The notes beneath the pieces were generated by a model. The model was not told where the DNA came from. It saw nothing but the letters and a program-made list of their open reading frames with translations, and did no database searches. The translations under genes were made by a program, and so were the position numbers. Shown here one piece after another: positions 8,467 to 16,719 of a stretch of 64,000 nucleotides of DNA. Positions within the stretch are counted from its first letter, which is position 1. Each line of letters begins with the position of its first letter. The DNA is from CAVROT01 sp963722905. Its GTDB lineage: Bacteria > Pseudomonadota > Alphaproteobacteria > Rhodobacterales > Rhodobacteraceae. Location: assembly GCA_963722905.1 (NCBI GenBank), contig CAVROT010000015.1:186001-250000 (forward strand). Reading direction: 5' to 3'.

Positions 8467-9654
8467 CTACAGCGCGGCGCGCATGACCGCTTCGGCCCGG
8501 GCGAGCAGGATATCGTTATCGAACCGCGCGGCTGCGGCGTCACGTGATGCCGCGGCCATCGTGGCGGTATCGGCCGAGAGGACGTGACGGATGTGCCCCG
8601 TCATCGCGGCGACGTCGCGTTCGTCGCAGAGCCAGCCCGTGACGCCCTCCTCCACCGCCTCGGGAATGCCGGCGTGCCGGGTCGCGATGACGATGCAGCC
8701 CGACGCCATCGCCTCCTGTATCGACGTCGGCAGACCCTCGGTGTTGCCGCCCTTGCCGGTGATCGAATGCTGCAGGAACACCTGCGCCGTCGCCAGCGCG
8801 GCACGCACCGCGTCGTGCGGCTGTGCGCCGTCGAATGTCACCCGGTCGGCGACGCCAAGTTCGGCTGCCAGACGGCGTGCGGGCTCCAGATCGGGACCGT
8901 CGCCGATGAAGCGCAGCGTCGCGACGGTCCCTTGGGTCGCCGCGGCGAAGGCACGCAGCGCGAGCAGGGGCGCTTTCTTTTCCACCATGCGGCCCACGGC
9001 AAGGAAGCTGCCCGGCACCTTGTCGCCCGGCACGAAGCGGCGGACGTCGACACCGGACGGGATGACATGGGCGTTCGGATGCACGATCCCGTGCGCCGCG
9101 AGGTTGTCGAGAAGGAATTGGCTGACAGCAAAGACGCCGGAGAGCCGCGGCACCATCTCGCGGTAGGCCGCGACGCGGCGCGGCATGCCCAGCGAATGGC
9201 TGGCGTCGGACCCACGGAAATAGGTGAAGCAAGGCAGCCCGGCGTCCAGCGCCGTCTCGTAGACGGCCTGCGCGTCGGTCCCGAACTCGGCCAGCACGAC
9301 GTCCACCCTTCGGTCGCGCAGGAACGCCGCGAAGGCCCGTCGCGCCGCGCCGAGGGGAACGCGGGAGGTGCCGTAGCGCCGCTTGGCCCGCAGGATCGAC
9401 ACCGGAAGCGCCAGCCGGGCAATGCCGCGACGACGGGCGGCGCGGGCGTCGAACACTGCCTTGCCATAGGGGTCGGAGCCGTTGGTCCGGTTCGCGTAGA
9501 CGACCGTATTACCACCGAACATGTGCCGGATGTGGCGGTTGACGAAGGTCTGGCCGGGGCGGTGGTACTGCTCGCACGCGATGCAGACGCGGGGCATCCC
9601 GCCGTTGCCGTCCACGGGCGCCGGCGCATGGCCTTCCACACCGGCCATGCTCAA
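8467..9654 (-). CDS. Glycosyltransferase family 4 (group 1) protein
   Basis: This is a GT-B fold glycosyltransferase of about 395 residues, of the kind that adds a sugar to exopolysaccharide or lipopolysaccharide precursors. The C-terminal half has the family signature: PSGVDVRRFVPG, AVGRMVEKKAPLLALRAFA, FIGDGPDLEP, and the nucleotide-sugar motif GNTEGLPTSIQEAMASG followed by AGIPEAVEEG. The N-terminus is poorly defined. ATGs at 9654, 9648 and 9597 are all possible, and the last (MPRVCIACEQYHRPGQ) looks most like the true start of the domain. It stands alone without other polysaccharide genes, so the acceptor is unknown. Confidence 0.85.
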   Translation of the reverse strand: MSMAGVEGHAPAPVDGNGGMPRVCIACEQYHRPGQTFVNRHIRHMFGGNTVVYANRTNGSDPYGKAVFDARAARRRGIARLALPVSILRAKRRYGTSRVPLGAARRAFAAFLRDRRVDVVLAEFGTDAQAVYETALDAGLPCFTYFRGSDASHSLGMPRRVAAYREMVPRLSGVFAVSQFLLDNLAAHGIVHPNAHVIPSGVDVRRFVPGDKVPGSFLAVGRMVEKKAPLLALRAFAAATQGTVATLRFIGDGPDLEPARRLAAELGVADRVTFDGAQPHDAVRAALATAQVFLQHSITGKGGNTEGLPTSIQEAMASGCIVIATRHAGIPEAVEEGVTGWLCDERDVAAMTGHIRHVLSADTATMAAASRDAAAARFDNDILLARAEAVMRAAL

Positions 9655-9768
9655 TACGCGCGACCGGCCCGAGGCGACCGGACCCGCCTGCCGCGCGGGG
9701 CAAGCGGACGCCGCGCCGCGCCCTTCATGTCATCTCGGCGTGGGCCGGCGGAACATGCCTGCGCGCTG

Positions 9769-11268
9769 TCATTCCATCGCCCGGAAGTTGAACTCGCCGC
9801 CCTCCTTGATGCCCGAGGGCCATCGCGCCGTGACCGTCTTGGTCCGGGTGTAGAACCGGAACGCGTCGGGGCCATGCTGGTTGAGGTCGCCGAAGACCGA
9901 CTTCTTCCAGCCGCCGAAGGTGTGGTAGGCCAGCGGCACGGGGATCGGCACGTTGATGCCCACCATGCCGACGTTCACGCGGGCGGCGAAGTCGCGCGCG
10001 GCGTCGCCGTCGCGGGTGAAGATCGCGGTGCCGTTGCCGTATTCGTGGTCCATCGCCAGACCCAGCGCCTCGTCGTAGGAGGCGGCGCGCACGACGGACA
10101 GGACGGGGCCGAATATCTCCTTGCGGTAGATCTCCATCTCGGGCGTCACGCGGTCGAAGAGGTGCGGCCCCACCCAGAACCCGCCGTCATAGCCCTGCGG
10201 CGCGGTCATGCCGCGCCCGTCTACCGCCAGATCGGCGCCTGCGTCGAGGCCGGACTGCACCAGACGTTCGATGTTGGCCTTCGCGGCGGCGGTCACGACC
10301 GGGCCGTAGTCGGCGCCCTCGTCCGACCAGGGGCCGACCTGCAGCTTCTCGATGCGCGGCACCAGCTTTTCGACAAGCCGGTCAGCCGTCTGTTCGCCTA
10401 CGGGGACGGCGACCGAGATCGCCATGCAGCGTTCGCCGGCGGCGCCGTAGCCCGCACCCACCAGAGCGTCGGCGGCCAGGTCCATGTCGGCGTCCGGCAT
10501 GACGATCATGTGGTTCTTGGCGCCGCCGAAGCACTGCACGCGCTTTCCCGCCGCGCAGCCCCGCGCGTAGATGTATTCGGCGACGGGCGTCGAGCCGACG
10601 AAGCCGACGGCCTGCACCGTCGCGTCGTCGAGGATCGCGTCGACCGCAACCTTGTCGCCGTTGATCACCTGCAGCACACCGGCCGGCAGGCCCGCCTCGG
10701 TCAGCAGTTCGGCCAGCATCAGCGGGACCGTGGGGTCGCGCTCGCTGGGCTTGAGGATGAAGGCATTGCCGCAGGCCAGCGCCGGCGCCATCTTCCACAG
10801 CGGGATCATGGCGGGGAAGTTGAAGGGCGTGATGCCTGCCGCGACGCCCAGCGGCTGGCGCATGGAATACATGTCGATCCCGGGGCCGGCGCCGTCGGTG
10901 TAGTCGCCCTTCAGCAGGTGCGGCGCGCCGATGCAGAACTCGACCACCTCCAGCCCGCGCTGGACGTCGCCCTTGGCATCCAGATGCGTCTTGCCGTGCT
11001 CGCGGCTCAATGCCTCGGCCAGTGCGTCCATGTCGCGGTTCAGCAGGCGCACGAACTCCATCAGCACACGGGCACGGCGTTGCGGGTTGGTGGCAGCCCA
11101 GCCGGGCTGCGCGGCGGCGGCGGACCGGATCGCGGCGGCGACCTCGTCAGCCGAGGCCAGGGCAACCCGGGCCTGCACCTCTCCGGTGGAGGGATCGTAG
11201 ACGTCGGCAGTGCGGTCGCGCGCCCCTGGCACTCGGGCGCCGTCGATGTAGTGGCCGATTTCTCGCAT
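9769..11268 (-). CDS. mmsA: CoA-acylating methylmalonate-semialdehyde dehydrogenase
   Basis: It oxidises methylmalonate or malonate semialdehyde with CoA and NAD+ to propionyl- or acetyl-CoA, in valine, pyrimidine and beta-alanine breakdown. At 499 residues it has the exact family length. Visible motifs are ITPFNFPAMIPLWKMAPALA, SERDPTVPLMLAELL, FVGSTPVAEYIY, and the catalytic cysteine in GAAGERCMAIS (about C281). I chose the ATG at 11268 because an AGGGG Shine-Dalgarno lies 6 bp upstream of it, whereas the ATG at 11274 would abut it. In this genome it could also consume malonate semialdehyde made from the beta-alanine released by the uracil pathway at 48-54 kb; that link is inference. Confidence 0.95.
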   Translation of the reverse strand: MREIGHYIDGARVPGARDRTADVYDPSTGEVQARVALASADEVAAAIRSAAAAQPGWAATNPQRRARVLMEFVRLLNRDMDALAEALSREHGKTHLDAKGDVQRGLEVVEFCIGAPHLLKGDYTDGAGPGIDMYSMRQPLGVAAGITPFNFPAMIPLWKMAPALACGNAFILKPSERDPTVPLMLAELLTEAGLPAGVLQVINGDKVAVDAILDDATVQAVGFVGSTPVAEYIYARGCAAGKRVQCFGGAKNHMIVMPDADMDLAADALVGAGYGAAGERCMAISVAVPVGEQTADRLVEKLVPRIEKLQVGPWSDEGADYGPVVTAAAKANIERLVQSGLDAGADLAVDGRGMTAPQGYDGGFWVGPHLFDRVTPEMEIYRKEIFGPVLSVVRAASYDEALGLAMDHEYGNGTAIFTRDGDAARDFAARVNVGMVGINVPIPVPLAYHTFGGWKKSVFGDLNQHGPDAFRFYTRTKTVTARWPSGIKEGGEFNFRAME

Positions 11269-11411
11269 CTGCATCCCCTCAGTAGCGGAACCCGAACGAT
11301 AGACCCGGGCCGCGCGGGGGTGAAGCCGCAATCCTCCGCCCATGCCGCTTGACACGCCGGTCGCCCGGCCGCCACGCTGCGGCTTGAGACATGCGAAGGG
11401 GAGAGCGGGCG

Positions 11412-11846
11412 ATGAAGGTGCATCGGATCATCGGCGGGAAGTCCGAGGAAGGCGTCGTCGGCATCGCCCCGGACGCCACCGTCTCCGAGGCGGCGCGCAT
11501 GCTGTCGGAGCGTCGGATCGGCGCGCTGATGGTGTCACGCGACGGACGCACGCCGATGGGGATCCTGTCGGAGCGCGACATCGTGCGCGAACTGGGGCGG
11601 CGCGGCGCGTCCTGCATGGACGATCCCGTCGAGGCGCTGATGACGCGCGACGTCGTCGGCTGCAGCCGCGACGACGAGGCCGACGCGGTTCTGGGCAAGA
11701 TGACCGAGGGCCGGTTCCGCCACATGCCCGTCATGGAGGACGGCGCGATGACCGGCCTCATCTCCATCGGCGACGTGGTCAAGGCGCGGCTGGCCGAACT
11801 TGCGGCCGAACGCGACGCATTGCAGGACATGGTGATGGGCCACTGA
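11412..11846 (+). CDS. Tandem CBS-domain protein
   Basis: A 144-residue cytoplasmic protein made of two CBS motifs, which usually bind adenosyl ligands such as AMP or ATP and report energy state. The halves are recognisable as ATVSEAARMLSERRIGALMV...PMGILSERDIVRELG and ALMTRDVVGCSRDDEAD...HMPVMEDGAMTGLISIGDVVKA. The ATG at 11412 is preceded by a purine-rich AGGGGAGAG; the ATG at 11391 has no such site. No fused catalytic domain exists, so its partner is unknown. An inverted repeat (GTGCC at 11851, GGCAC at 11879, with an inner CCCGC/GCGGG) follows the stop but lacks a T-run. Confidence 0.9.
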   Translation: MKVHRIIGGKSEEGVVGIAPDATVSEAARMLSERRIGALMVSRDGRTPMGILSERDIVRELGRRGASCMDDPVEALMTRDVVGCSRDDEADAVLGKMTEGRFRHMPVMEDGAMTGLISIGDVVKARLAELAAERDALQDMVMGH

Positions 11847-12026
11847 CACCGTGCCGGCCCGCGAGGGCGGGTCCGCGTGGCACATCGCGCGCCGGGCAGG
11901 GTCCGCTGCCATTTCGCCCGGGGCCGACCCCCGTACGGCATGGTCCGGTTCGTGCGCCTGACGCCGGCGCCCGCCCGATAGGTCCCGATCCGAACGACAG
12001 ACCATTCCGAGACCCGGAGACATCCG

Positions 12027-12518
12027 ATGCGCACCGCACTTTATCCCGGAACGTTCGATCCGATCACGCTGGGGCATCTCGACATCATCCGCCGGGCCTG
12101 CGCGCTGGCCGATAAGCTGGTCATCGGCGTCGCCGTGAACGAGGACAAGGCGCCGCTGTTCTCGCTGGACGAACGGGTCGCCATGGTCGAGGCGGAATGC
12201 GCGGGCGTCGCGGCCGACACCGGCGTCACGATCGTCACCCACCCGTTTTCGAACCTGCTGATCGACGCGGCCCGTGACGTGGGCGCCGGCATCATCGTCC
12301 GCGGCCTGCGCGCCGTCGCCGATTTTGAATACGAATACCAGATGGTCGGCATGAACCGCGTCCTCGACGACACCGTGGAGACGGTGTTCCTGATGGCCGA
12401 GGCCCGCCACCAGGCCATCGCCTCCAGATTGGTCAAGGAGATCGCCCGCCTCGGCGGCGACGTCGGTGCCTTCGTCCCCGCGGCCATCGAGGCGGCATTG
12501 CTGAGCAAGCTGGGTTAG
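12027..12518 (+). CDS. coaD: Phosphopantetheine adenylyltransferase
   Basis: It transfers an adenylyl group from ATP to 4'-phosphopantetheine, the penultimate step of coenzyme A synthesis. At 163 residues it has normal length. The nucleotidyl-transferase motif YPGTFDPITLGHLDII holds the T/HxGH-type ATP site near residues 9-17. It is followed by IIVRGLRAVADFEYE and by RLVKEIARLGGDVGAFVP near the C-terminus. It ends facing the small minus-strand gene at 12556-13167 with a gap of about 37 bp. Confidence 0.97.
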   Translation: MRTALYPGTFDPITLGHLDIIRRACALADKLVIGVAVNEDKAPLFSLDERVAMVEAECAGVAADTGVTIVTHPFSNLLIDAARDVGAGIIVRGLRAVADFEYEYQMVGMNRVLDDTVETVFLMAEARHQAIASRLVKEIARLGGDVGAFVPAAIEAALLSKLG

Positions 12519-12555
12519 GGTCCGGCTGCGACTTTCGCCGGTTGCGGATATCGGG

Positions 12556-13167
12556 TCAGCGGCAGATGTAGACGGTTCCGCCGACGGCCACGACCGTCAC
12601 CGCGGCCGCAGCGGCCACGACGGGCGCGCCGAGGGCTGTTACGAGAGCGCCGCCAGCGCTTCCGAGAGCGGTGGCCAGGTTTCCGGCCGTACCGGTCACC
12701 ATCGCCGCGCCCGATCCGTGCGCCACGGCGGTCGCGGCCGCCTCCGCCGGGCCGTCCGGCGCGCCGACGGCGATGCGTCCGGCCGTGCGCGCGACGGCAC
12801 CGGCACCCGATATGGCCCCGTCGCGCACGGTGTTCACGCGTTCGCATGTCGTCCTGCGGCAGACGCCCCGGTAGGTGCGTTCGCCCGGCACCAGCAGGAA
12901 CCCGGTCGCGTCGTCCTCGGCCAGGCAATAGCCGTCGACGTCCCGCGCCGCCGTCGTCTGGGCCAGATACGCGATGACCGTCGCGCTGTCGCAATCGGGC
13001 AGGCCACCGATCAGGCCGCTCAGCGCCTTGCCGGGCCAGCGCGTCAGCCGTTCGCGCCGTGTCGCCTGGGCGCCGTAGTCGTCGGGATGGATGACGATCT
13101 CGGTCGCATTGACGGTGGTGCCGCACTGGCTGTCCTGCGCGGACGCAGCGCCGGCAGCGGCCGCCAT
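12556..13167 (-). CDS. Hypothetical exported protein
   Basis: I do not recognise the family. The protein has about 203 residues from the ATG at 13167. It starts with a hydrophobic Ala-rich stretch ending GAASAQ, like the end of a signal peptide. It contains several cysteines (SQCG, PDCDS, GYCLAE, GVCRRTTCE) and ends in a hydrophobic Ala/Val segment followed by GTVYICR. The ATG gives an unusually short signal sequence. The frame is open further upstream, reading SRRLPIPGARTALTLAAMAA, which would form a complete signal peptide if translation begins at a non-ATG codon such as the CTG near 13212. It lies directly behind the DEAD-box helicase gene and could be co-transcribed with it. Confidence 0.6.
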   Translation of the reverse strand: MAAAAGAASAQDSQCGTTVNATEIVIHPDDYGAQATRRERLTRWPGKALSGLIGGLPDCDSATVIAYLAQTTAARDVDGYCLAEDDATGFLLVPGERTYRGVCRRTTCERVNTVRDGAISGAGAVARTAGRIAVGAPDGPAEAAATAVAHGSGAAMVTGTAGNLATALGSAGGALVTALGAPVVAAAAAVTVVAVGGTVYICR

Positions 13168-13217
13168 CGCCGCCAGGGTCAGCGCGGTGCGGGCGCCGGG
13201 GATCGGCAGCCGGCGGC

Positions 13218-14807
13218 TCAGCGCGCCATCCGTTCTTCGAAGGATTTCTCTATGAAACCGGGAAGGTGATCGCCCAGACCGACGATCTGATCTGATCGGC
13301 CCTCCCCGCCGCTCTGGCGCATGTCGCGGCCGCCCCGGTCGCGTCCACCTCTCTCGCGGCGCGGGCGCGGCTCTCGCTCGGCCCGGGCGGACGGGTCGGC
13401 CTCCACCTCCTTCGCCGCTTTGGGCACTTCCGGCTCGGGGGAAGTCACCGGAGCAGCCTGCGGCGCATCGTCCACGGCCGGAGCGGCGTCGGACACCGAC
13501 ACCGTCGCGGCATCCTCCGCCCTCGAGCGGGAACGGCTGCGACTGCGACTCCGCTTCGGTTTCGCATCCGTCTCCGGCGCGTCGCCGGACGGGGCCGCAG
13601 CCGGCGCCGTCCTAACCTCAGACTCCGCGGCAGGGGCCGCGTCGGGATCGGGCGGCATGCCCAGCGGGTTCGGCAGGCGCGGGATCGGCCGGCCGGTCAG
13701 CGCCTCGATTGCGTCGAGGTTCTTTTCGTCGGCGGGTCCGCAGATCATCATCGCCTTGCCGTCGCGGCCGGCGCGGCCCGTCCGGCCGATGCGGTGGACG
13801 TAGTCCTCGGAATGGGTCGGCACGTCGAAGTTGAAGACGTGGCTGACCGCGGGCACGTCCAGCCCGCGCGCCGCCACGTCGGACGCGATGAGGAACCGAA
13901 GGTCGCCCGCGCGGAACCCGTCCAGCGTCCGCGTTCGCTGCGACTGCTCCAGGTCGCCGTGGATGGGGGCGGCGTCGTAGCCGTCCTTCGACAGCGCCTT
14001 GGCCACGGCGTCGACCTCGGTCTTGCGGTTGCAGAAGATGATGGCGTTGGTGCAGCGCTCGCCCTCGCCGTCGATAAGCGCCTTCAGCAACGTGCGCTTC
14101 TCCACCGACTGGCGGTCCTTGCGGGTGGCGCGGAACATGACCACGCCCTGCTCGATCGTCTCGGACGCGGTGGCCTGGCGGGCGACCTCGATCTTCTCGG
14201 GATTGCTGAGGAACGTATTGGTGATCCGCTCGATCTCGGGCGCCATGGTGGCCGAGAAGAACAGCGTCTGGCGAGTGAAGGGGACGAGGCCGAAGATACG
14301 CTCGATATCGGGAATGAAGCCCATGTCGAGCATCCGGTCGGCTTCGTCCACGACCATGATCTTGACGTCGGTCAGCAGCAGCTTGCCGCGCTCCACATGG
14401 TCCAGCAGCCGGCCGGGCGTTGCGATCAGCACGTCGACGCCGCGGTCGATCAGCTTGTCCTGCTCCTTGAACGATACGCCGCCGATGAGCAGCGCCTTGG
14501 TAAGCTTCACGTTCTTGGCGTAGGTGTCGAAATTCTCGGCCACCTGGGCGGCCAGCTCGCGCGTGGGGGCAAGCACGAGGCTGCGCGGCATCCGCGCCTT
14601 GGCCCGGCCGCGCGCCAGCATGTTGATCATGGGCAGCACGAAGCCCGCCGTCTTGCCGGTGCCGGTCTGGGCGATGCCCAGCACATCGCGCCCGTCCAGC
14701 GCGGCGGGAATGGCGCCCGCTTGTATGGGCGTCGGCGTCTCGTAGCCGGCATCCGCGATGGCGGACAGGATCTTGGGATCCAGATTGAGATCGGAAAATT
14801 TGAGCAT
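13218..14807 (-). CDS. DEAD-box ATP-dependent RNA helicase (RhlE-like)
   Basis: An RNA helicase of 529 residues, probably acting in ribosome assembly or RNA decay. All core motifs are present in order: YETPTPIQ, AQTGTGKT, PTRELAAQ, VDEADRMLDMGF, SAT, IIFCNRKTEVD, RGLDVPAVSH and HRIGRTGRAG. The last 150 residues are a low-complexity tail. It has an Arg-Ser run (KPKRSRSRSRSRSRAED), an acidic Ala/Pro-rich stretch, then RGG-like repeats (RRERGGRDRGGRD). Such tails bind RNA non-specifically in related helicases. The C-terminus ends SFEERMAR. The start at 14807 (MLKFSDLNLDP) matches the family. Confidence 0.95.
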   Translation of the reverse strand: MLKFSDLNLDPKILSAIADAGYETPTPIQAGAIPAALDGRDVLGIAQTGTGKTAGFVLPMINMLARGRAKARMPRSLVLAPTRELAAQVAENFDTYAKNVKLTKALLIGGVSFKEQDKLIDRGVDVLIATPGRLLDHVERGKLLLTDVKIMVVDEADRMLDMGFIPDIERIFGLVPFTRQTLFFSATMAPEIERITNTFLSNPEKIEVARQATASETIEQGVVMFRATRKDRQSVEKRTLLKALIDGEGERCTNAIIFCNRKTEVDAVAKALSKDGYDAAPIHGDLEQSQRTRTLDGFRAGDLRFLIASDVAARGLDVPAVSHVFNFDVPTHSEDYVHRIGRTGRAGRDGKAMMICGPADEKNLDAIEALTGRPIPRLPNPLGMPPDPDAAPAAESEVRTAPAAAPSGDAPETDAKPKRSRSRSRSRSRAEDAATVSVSDAAPAVDDAPQAAPVTSPEPEVPKAAKEVEADPSARAEREPRPRRERGGRDRGGRDMRQSGGEGRSDQIVGLGDHLPGFIEKSFEERMAR

Positions 14808-14993
14808 TCAGGTCCAAGCACTGGTGCGGACCTGTCTGCGGTCCGTTCGGTCGGAGGGAGGCGGCCCGGATGGCCGGCCGCTTGCGCGGATGCCTCCCGG
14901 CTGCCCGTGCATTAGGGCAGAAGCGCACATCGGTCAACTCGTACGGGGTCCGCCTTGCAGCCCTGGGGCGGCGGGGGCTGGTACCAATACGAA

Positions 14994-15019
14994 ATGGCCC
15001 CGCACGGGGGCGGGGCCAT
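14994..15019 (-). terminator. Hairpin terminator downstream of the VPLPA-CTERM gene
   Basis: A perfect 10-bp inverted repeat (ATGGCCCCGC at 14994-15003 and its complement at 15010-15019) with a 6-nt loop lies 41 bp after the stop of the minus-strand gene at 15060. Only a short T-rich run (ATTTCGTATT) follows, so intrinsic termination is plausible rather than certain. Confidence 0.6.
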
Positions 15020-15059
15020 CCAGTCCTGTGCATCCTTGTGCAGACTTTTCGCAGACGCG

Positions 15060-16430
15060 TCAGCCGCGCTTGCGACGGAACGCGCCAAGGCCGGCGATCC
15101 CGGCCACCAGCAGCCAGCCCGCGGCAGGCAGCGGCACGACGGACGGTGGGGGCGGTGGGGGCGGCGGTGGCGAAACCCCGGCCGAGAACGCGGTTGCGAT
15201 CGGGGTGAAATAGCTGTCGGCGTTGCTAAACCCCGAGATGGTGGCGAGGAAGCTGTCAGACGCCGAGATCGTGCCGAATCCGACCTCAATCGGGACGTTG
15301 CCGAAGAGAAGCCCGTCCAGCATCGAGAACCCGCTGGTATCCACCGACGCCCCGTTCAGCATCAGCGAAGCGGCGATCATGTCGTCAATGGCGATGTTCA
15401 GATAATTGACGTTGAAGGCGTCGGTCCCGGTCGGCGTCGCGTAGGCGTACTCCTTCAGCTCCTGATCGATGCTGGGGATGATCGCGAAGGCCGGATCGCC
15501 GACATCGCGCGTGCCTTCCTGGCCGCGCACGAACTGCCCCACGCTCACGGGCTGCGACGCGGTGACGATGCCGGATGTGACGTTGGGAAGCTCCAGAACG
15601 CCGCCGGCGTCGATGATGCCCTTCGACTCGCCGTTCAGGAAGACCTCGGTCCCGTCGGTGTCGGCGATCACGCGGACCAGGTCGCCGTCCGCGCCGCCGC
15701 CGAAGTTCGAGGCGATCTTGAACCGGGTGTCAAAGTCGTCGACGCTGAACTGCTGGCTGATCAGATGGTCGCAGGCGGGAAGACCGACCGGCACCTGGGT
15801 ACACTCGGCGCCGGCAAATACCGCGACGGGTGCCGAGGCCGAGATTGTGGACCCCGACAGGTCCCTGCCGCTGCCCGACTCGTAGAAGACGCTTTCGCCC
15901 TTGTTCAGGGTGATCTGGAACGGCGTGTCGGCGGCGTTGCCGTCGATGGAGATGGGCGAGGTCACGGTGACCAGCGTGTTGTCCGCGGTGGCGGTGACCG
16001 ACATCTGCGATCCGCTGCCGAAGACGCCCGGTGTCGTGAGAACGCGGTAGCGCGTGCCAAGGCTGCCTTCGTCCAGAAGCGTCGTCATGTCGGTCGTCGC
16101 GGTCGCGCGGTTCAGTGCGAGGCCGCTGATCGGATCGTCCGAGGAAACCGAGAAGGACAGGTTCGACACGGCGCCCGAGGTCGTCAGCTCACGCCCGCGC
16201 AGACCGAAGTTCTGTTCGAATACGCCGGTGTTGTCGATCGTGAACGACAGGTCCAGCCCGTCGTTGCCGCGGATCCTGCCGTTGGTGCCCTCGGCGCCGA
16301 AGACGAATAGGACGTTGTTCCCGCTTGAAAGGTTCTCGTGAAATACCCCGACGAAGGACGCAGAGGACGGAGACGCCCCCAGCGCAAGTATGGCCGCCCC
16401 GCCAAGCAAGGACAGTTTCAGTGATGACAT
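15060..16430 (-). CDS. VPLPA-CTERM sorting-domain surface protein
   Basis: An exported protein of 456 residues of unknown function. It starts with a signal peptide (MSSLKLSLLGGAAILALGAS, cleavage near SSASF). The long body is rich in Ser, Thr, Gly and Asp and predicted beta-rich. A nine-proline linker follows, and it ends with the tripartite sorting tail VPLPAAGWLLVAGIAGLGAF plus RRKRG. Tails of this kind (signature, hydrophobic helix, basic cluster) are recognised by exosortases that process proteins for the outer surface or polysaccharide matrix. No exosortase is in this window. The start has a good GGAG site 8 bp upstream, and a repeat-rich low-GC promoter region precedes it. Confidence 0.85.
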   Translation of the reverse strand: MSSLKLSLLGGAAILALGASPSSASFVGVFHENLSSGNNVLFVFGAEGTNGRIRGNDGLDLSFTIDNTGVFEQNFGLRGRELTTSGAVSNLSFSVSSDDPISGLALNRATATTDMTTLLDEGSLGTRYRVLTTPGVFGSGSQMSVTATADNTLVTVTSPISIDGNAADTPFQITLNKGESVFYESGSGRDLSGSTISASAPVAVFAGAECTQVPVGLPACDHLISQQFSVDDFDTRFKIASNFGGGADGDLVRVIADTDGTEVFLNGESKGIIDAGGVLELPNVTSGIVTASQPVSVGQFVRGQEGTRDVGDPAFAIIPSIDQELKEYAYATPTGTDAFNVNYLNIAIDDMIAASLMLNGASVDTSGFSMLDGLLFGNVPIEVGFGTISASDSFLATISGFSNADSYFTPIATAFSAGVSPPPPPPPPPSVVPLPAAGWLLVAGIAGLGAFRRKRG

Positions 16431-16451
16431 GTCGTCAATCTCCGCTCGTTA

Positions 16452-16509
16452 AGAATACGCCCGCGAGAATACGCTGACGTCGAAACTGGTTAACTATTAT
16501 TGACGTTAA
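16452..16509 (-). promoter_or_regulatory. Repeat-rich upstream region of the VPLPA-CTERM gene
   Basis: Just upstream of the start at 16430 the GC content drops. A 9-bp direct repeat AGAATACGC occurs at 16452-16460 and 16466-16474. An inverted repeat TTAAC-N10-GTTAA occupies 16490-16509. Spaced copies like these are typical of protein-binding sites. The regulator is unknown. Confidence 0.45.
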
Positions 16510-16719
16510 GACAAGCTGTAAGTGGCTTTTGGCTGATCGTCCTGGGGTTGCATCCGGTTGCTGGCCCGCTGTCGCGACTCGGCCATCGTCCCGCTGCGCG
16601 CTCGCCCCGGGTGGCAACCGTCGCCGGAGCCTGCGACGTATTGCTACGGCGCGGTCGCCGGCCTGCCGGTGGTAGCGGGCGACCTTGCCGTAACGTCGCC
16701 CACGCGGCTGCGCTCTGTG

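Noticed and set aside
8584..11352. 922-residue open frame on the plus strand
   Set aside because: It runs antisense to the glycosyltransferase and mmsA genes, its product is His/Arg/Ala-rich without domains, and it is a by-product of high third-position GC.
11851..11883. Terminator of the CBS-domain gene
   Set aside because: An inverted repeat is present, but the pairing is interrupted and no T-run follows; noted only within the gene entry.
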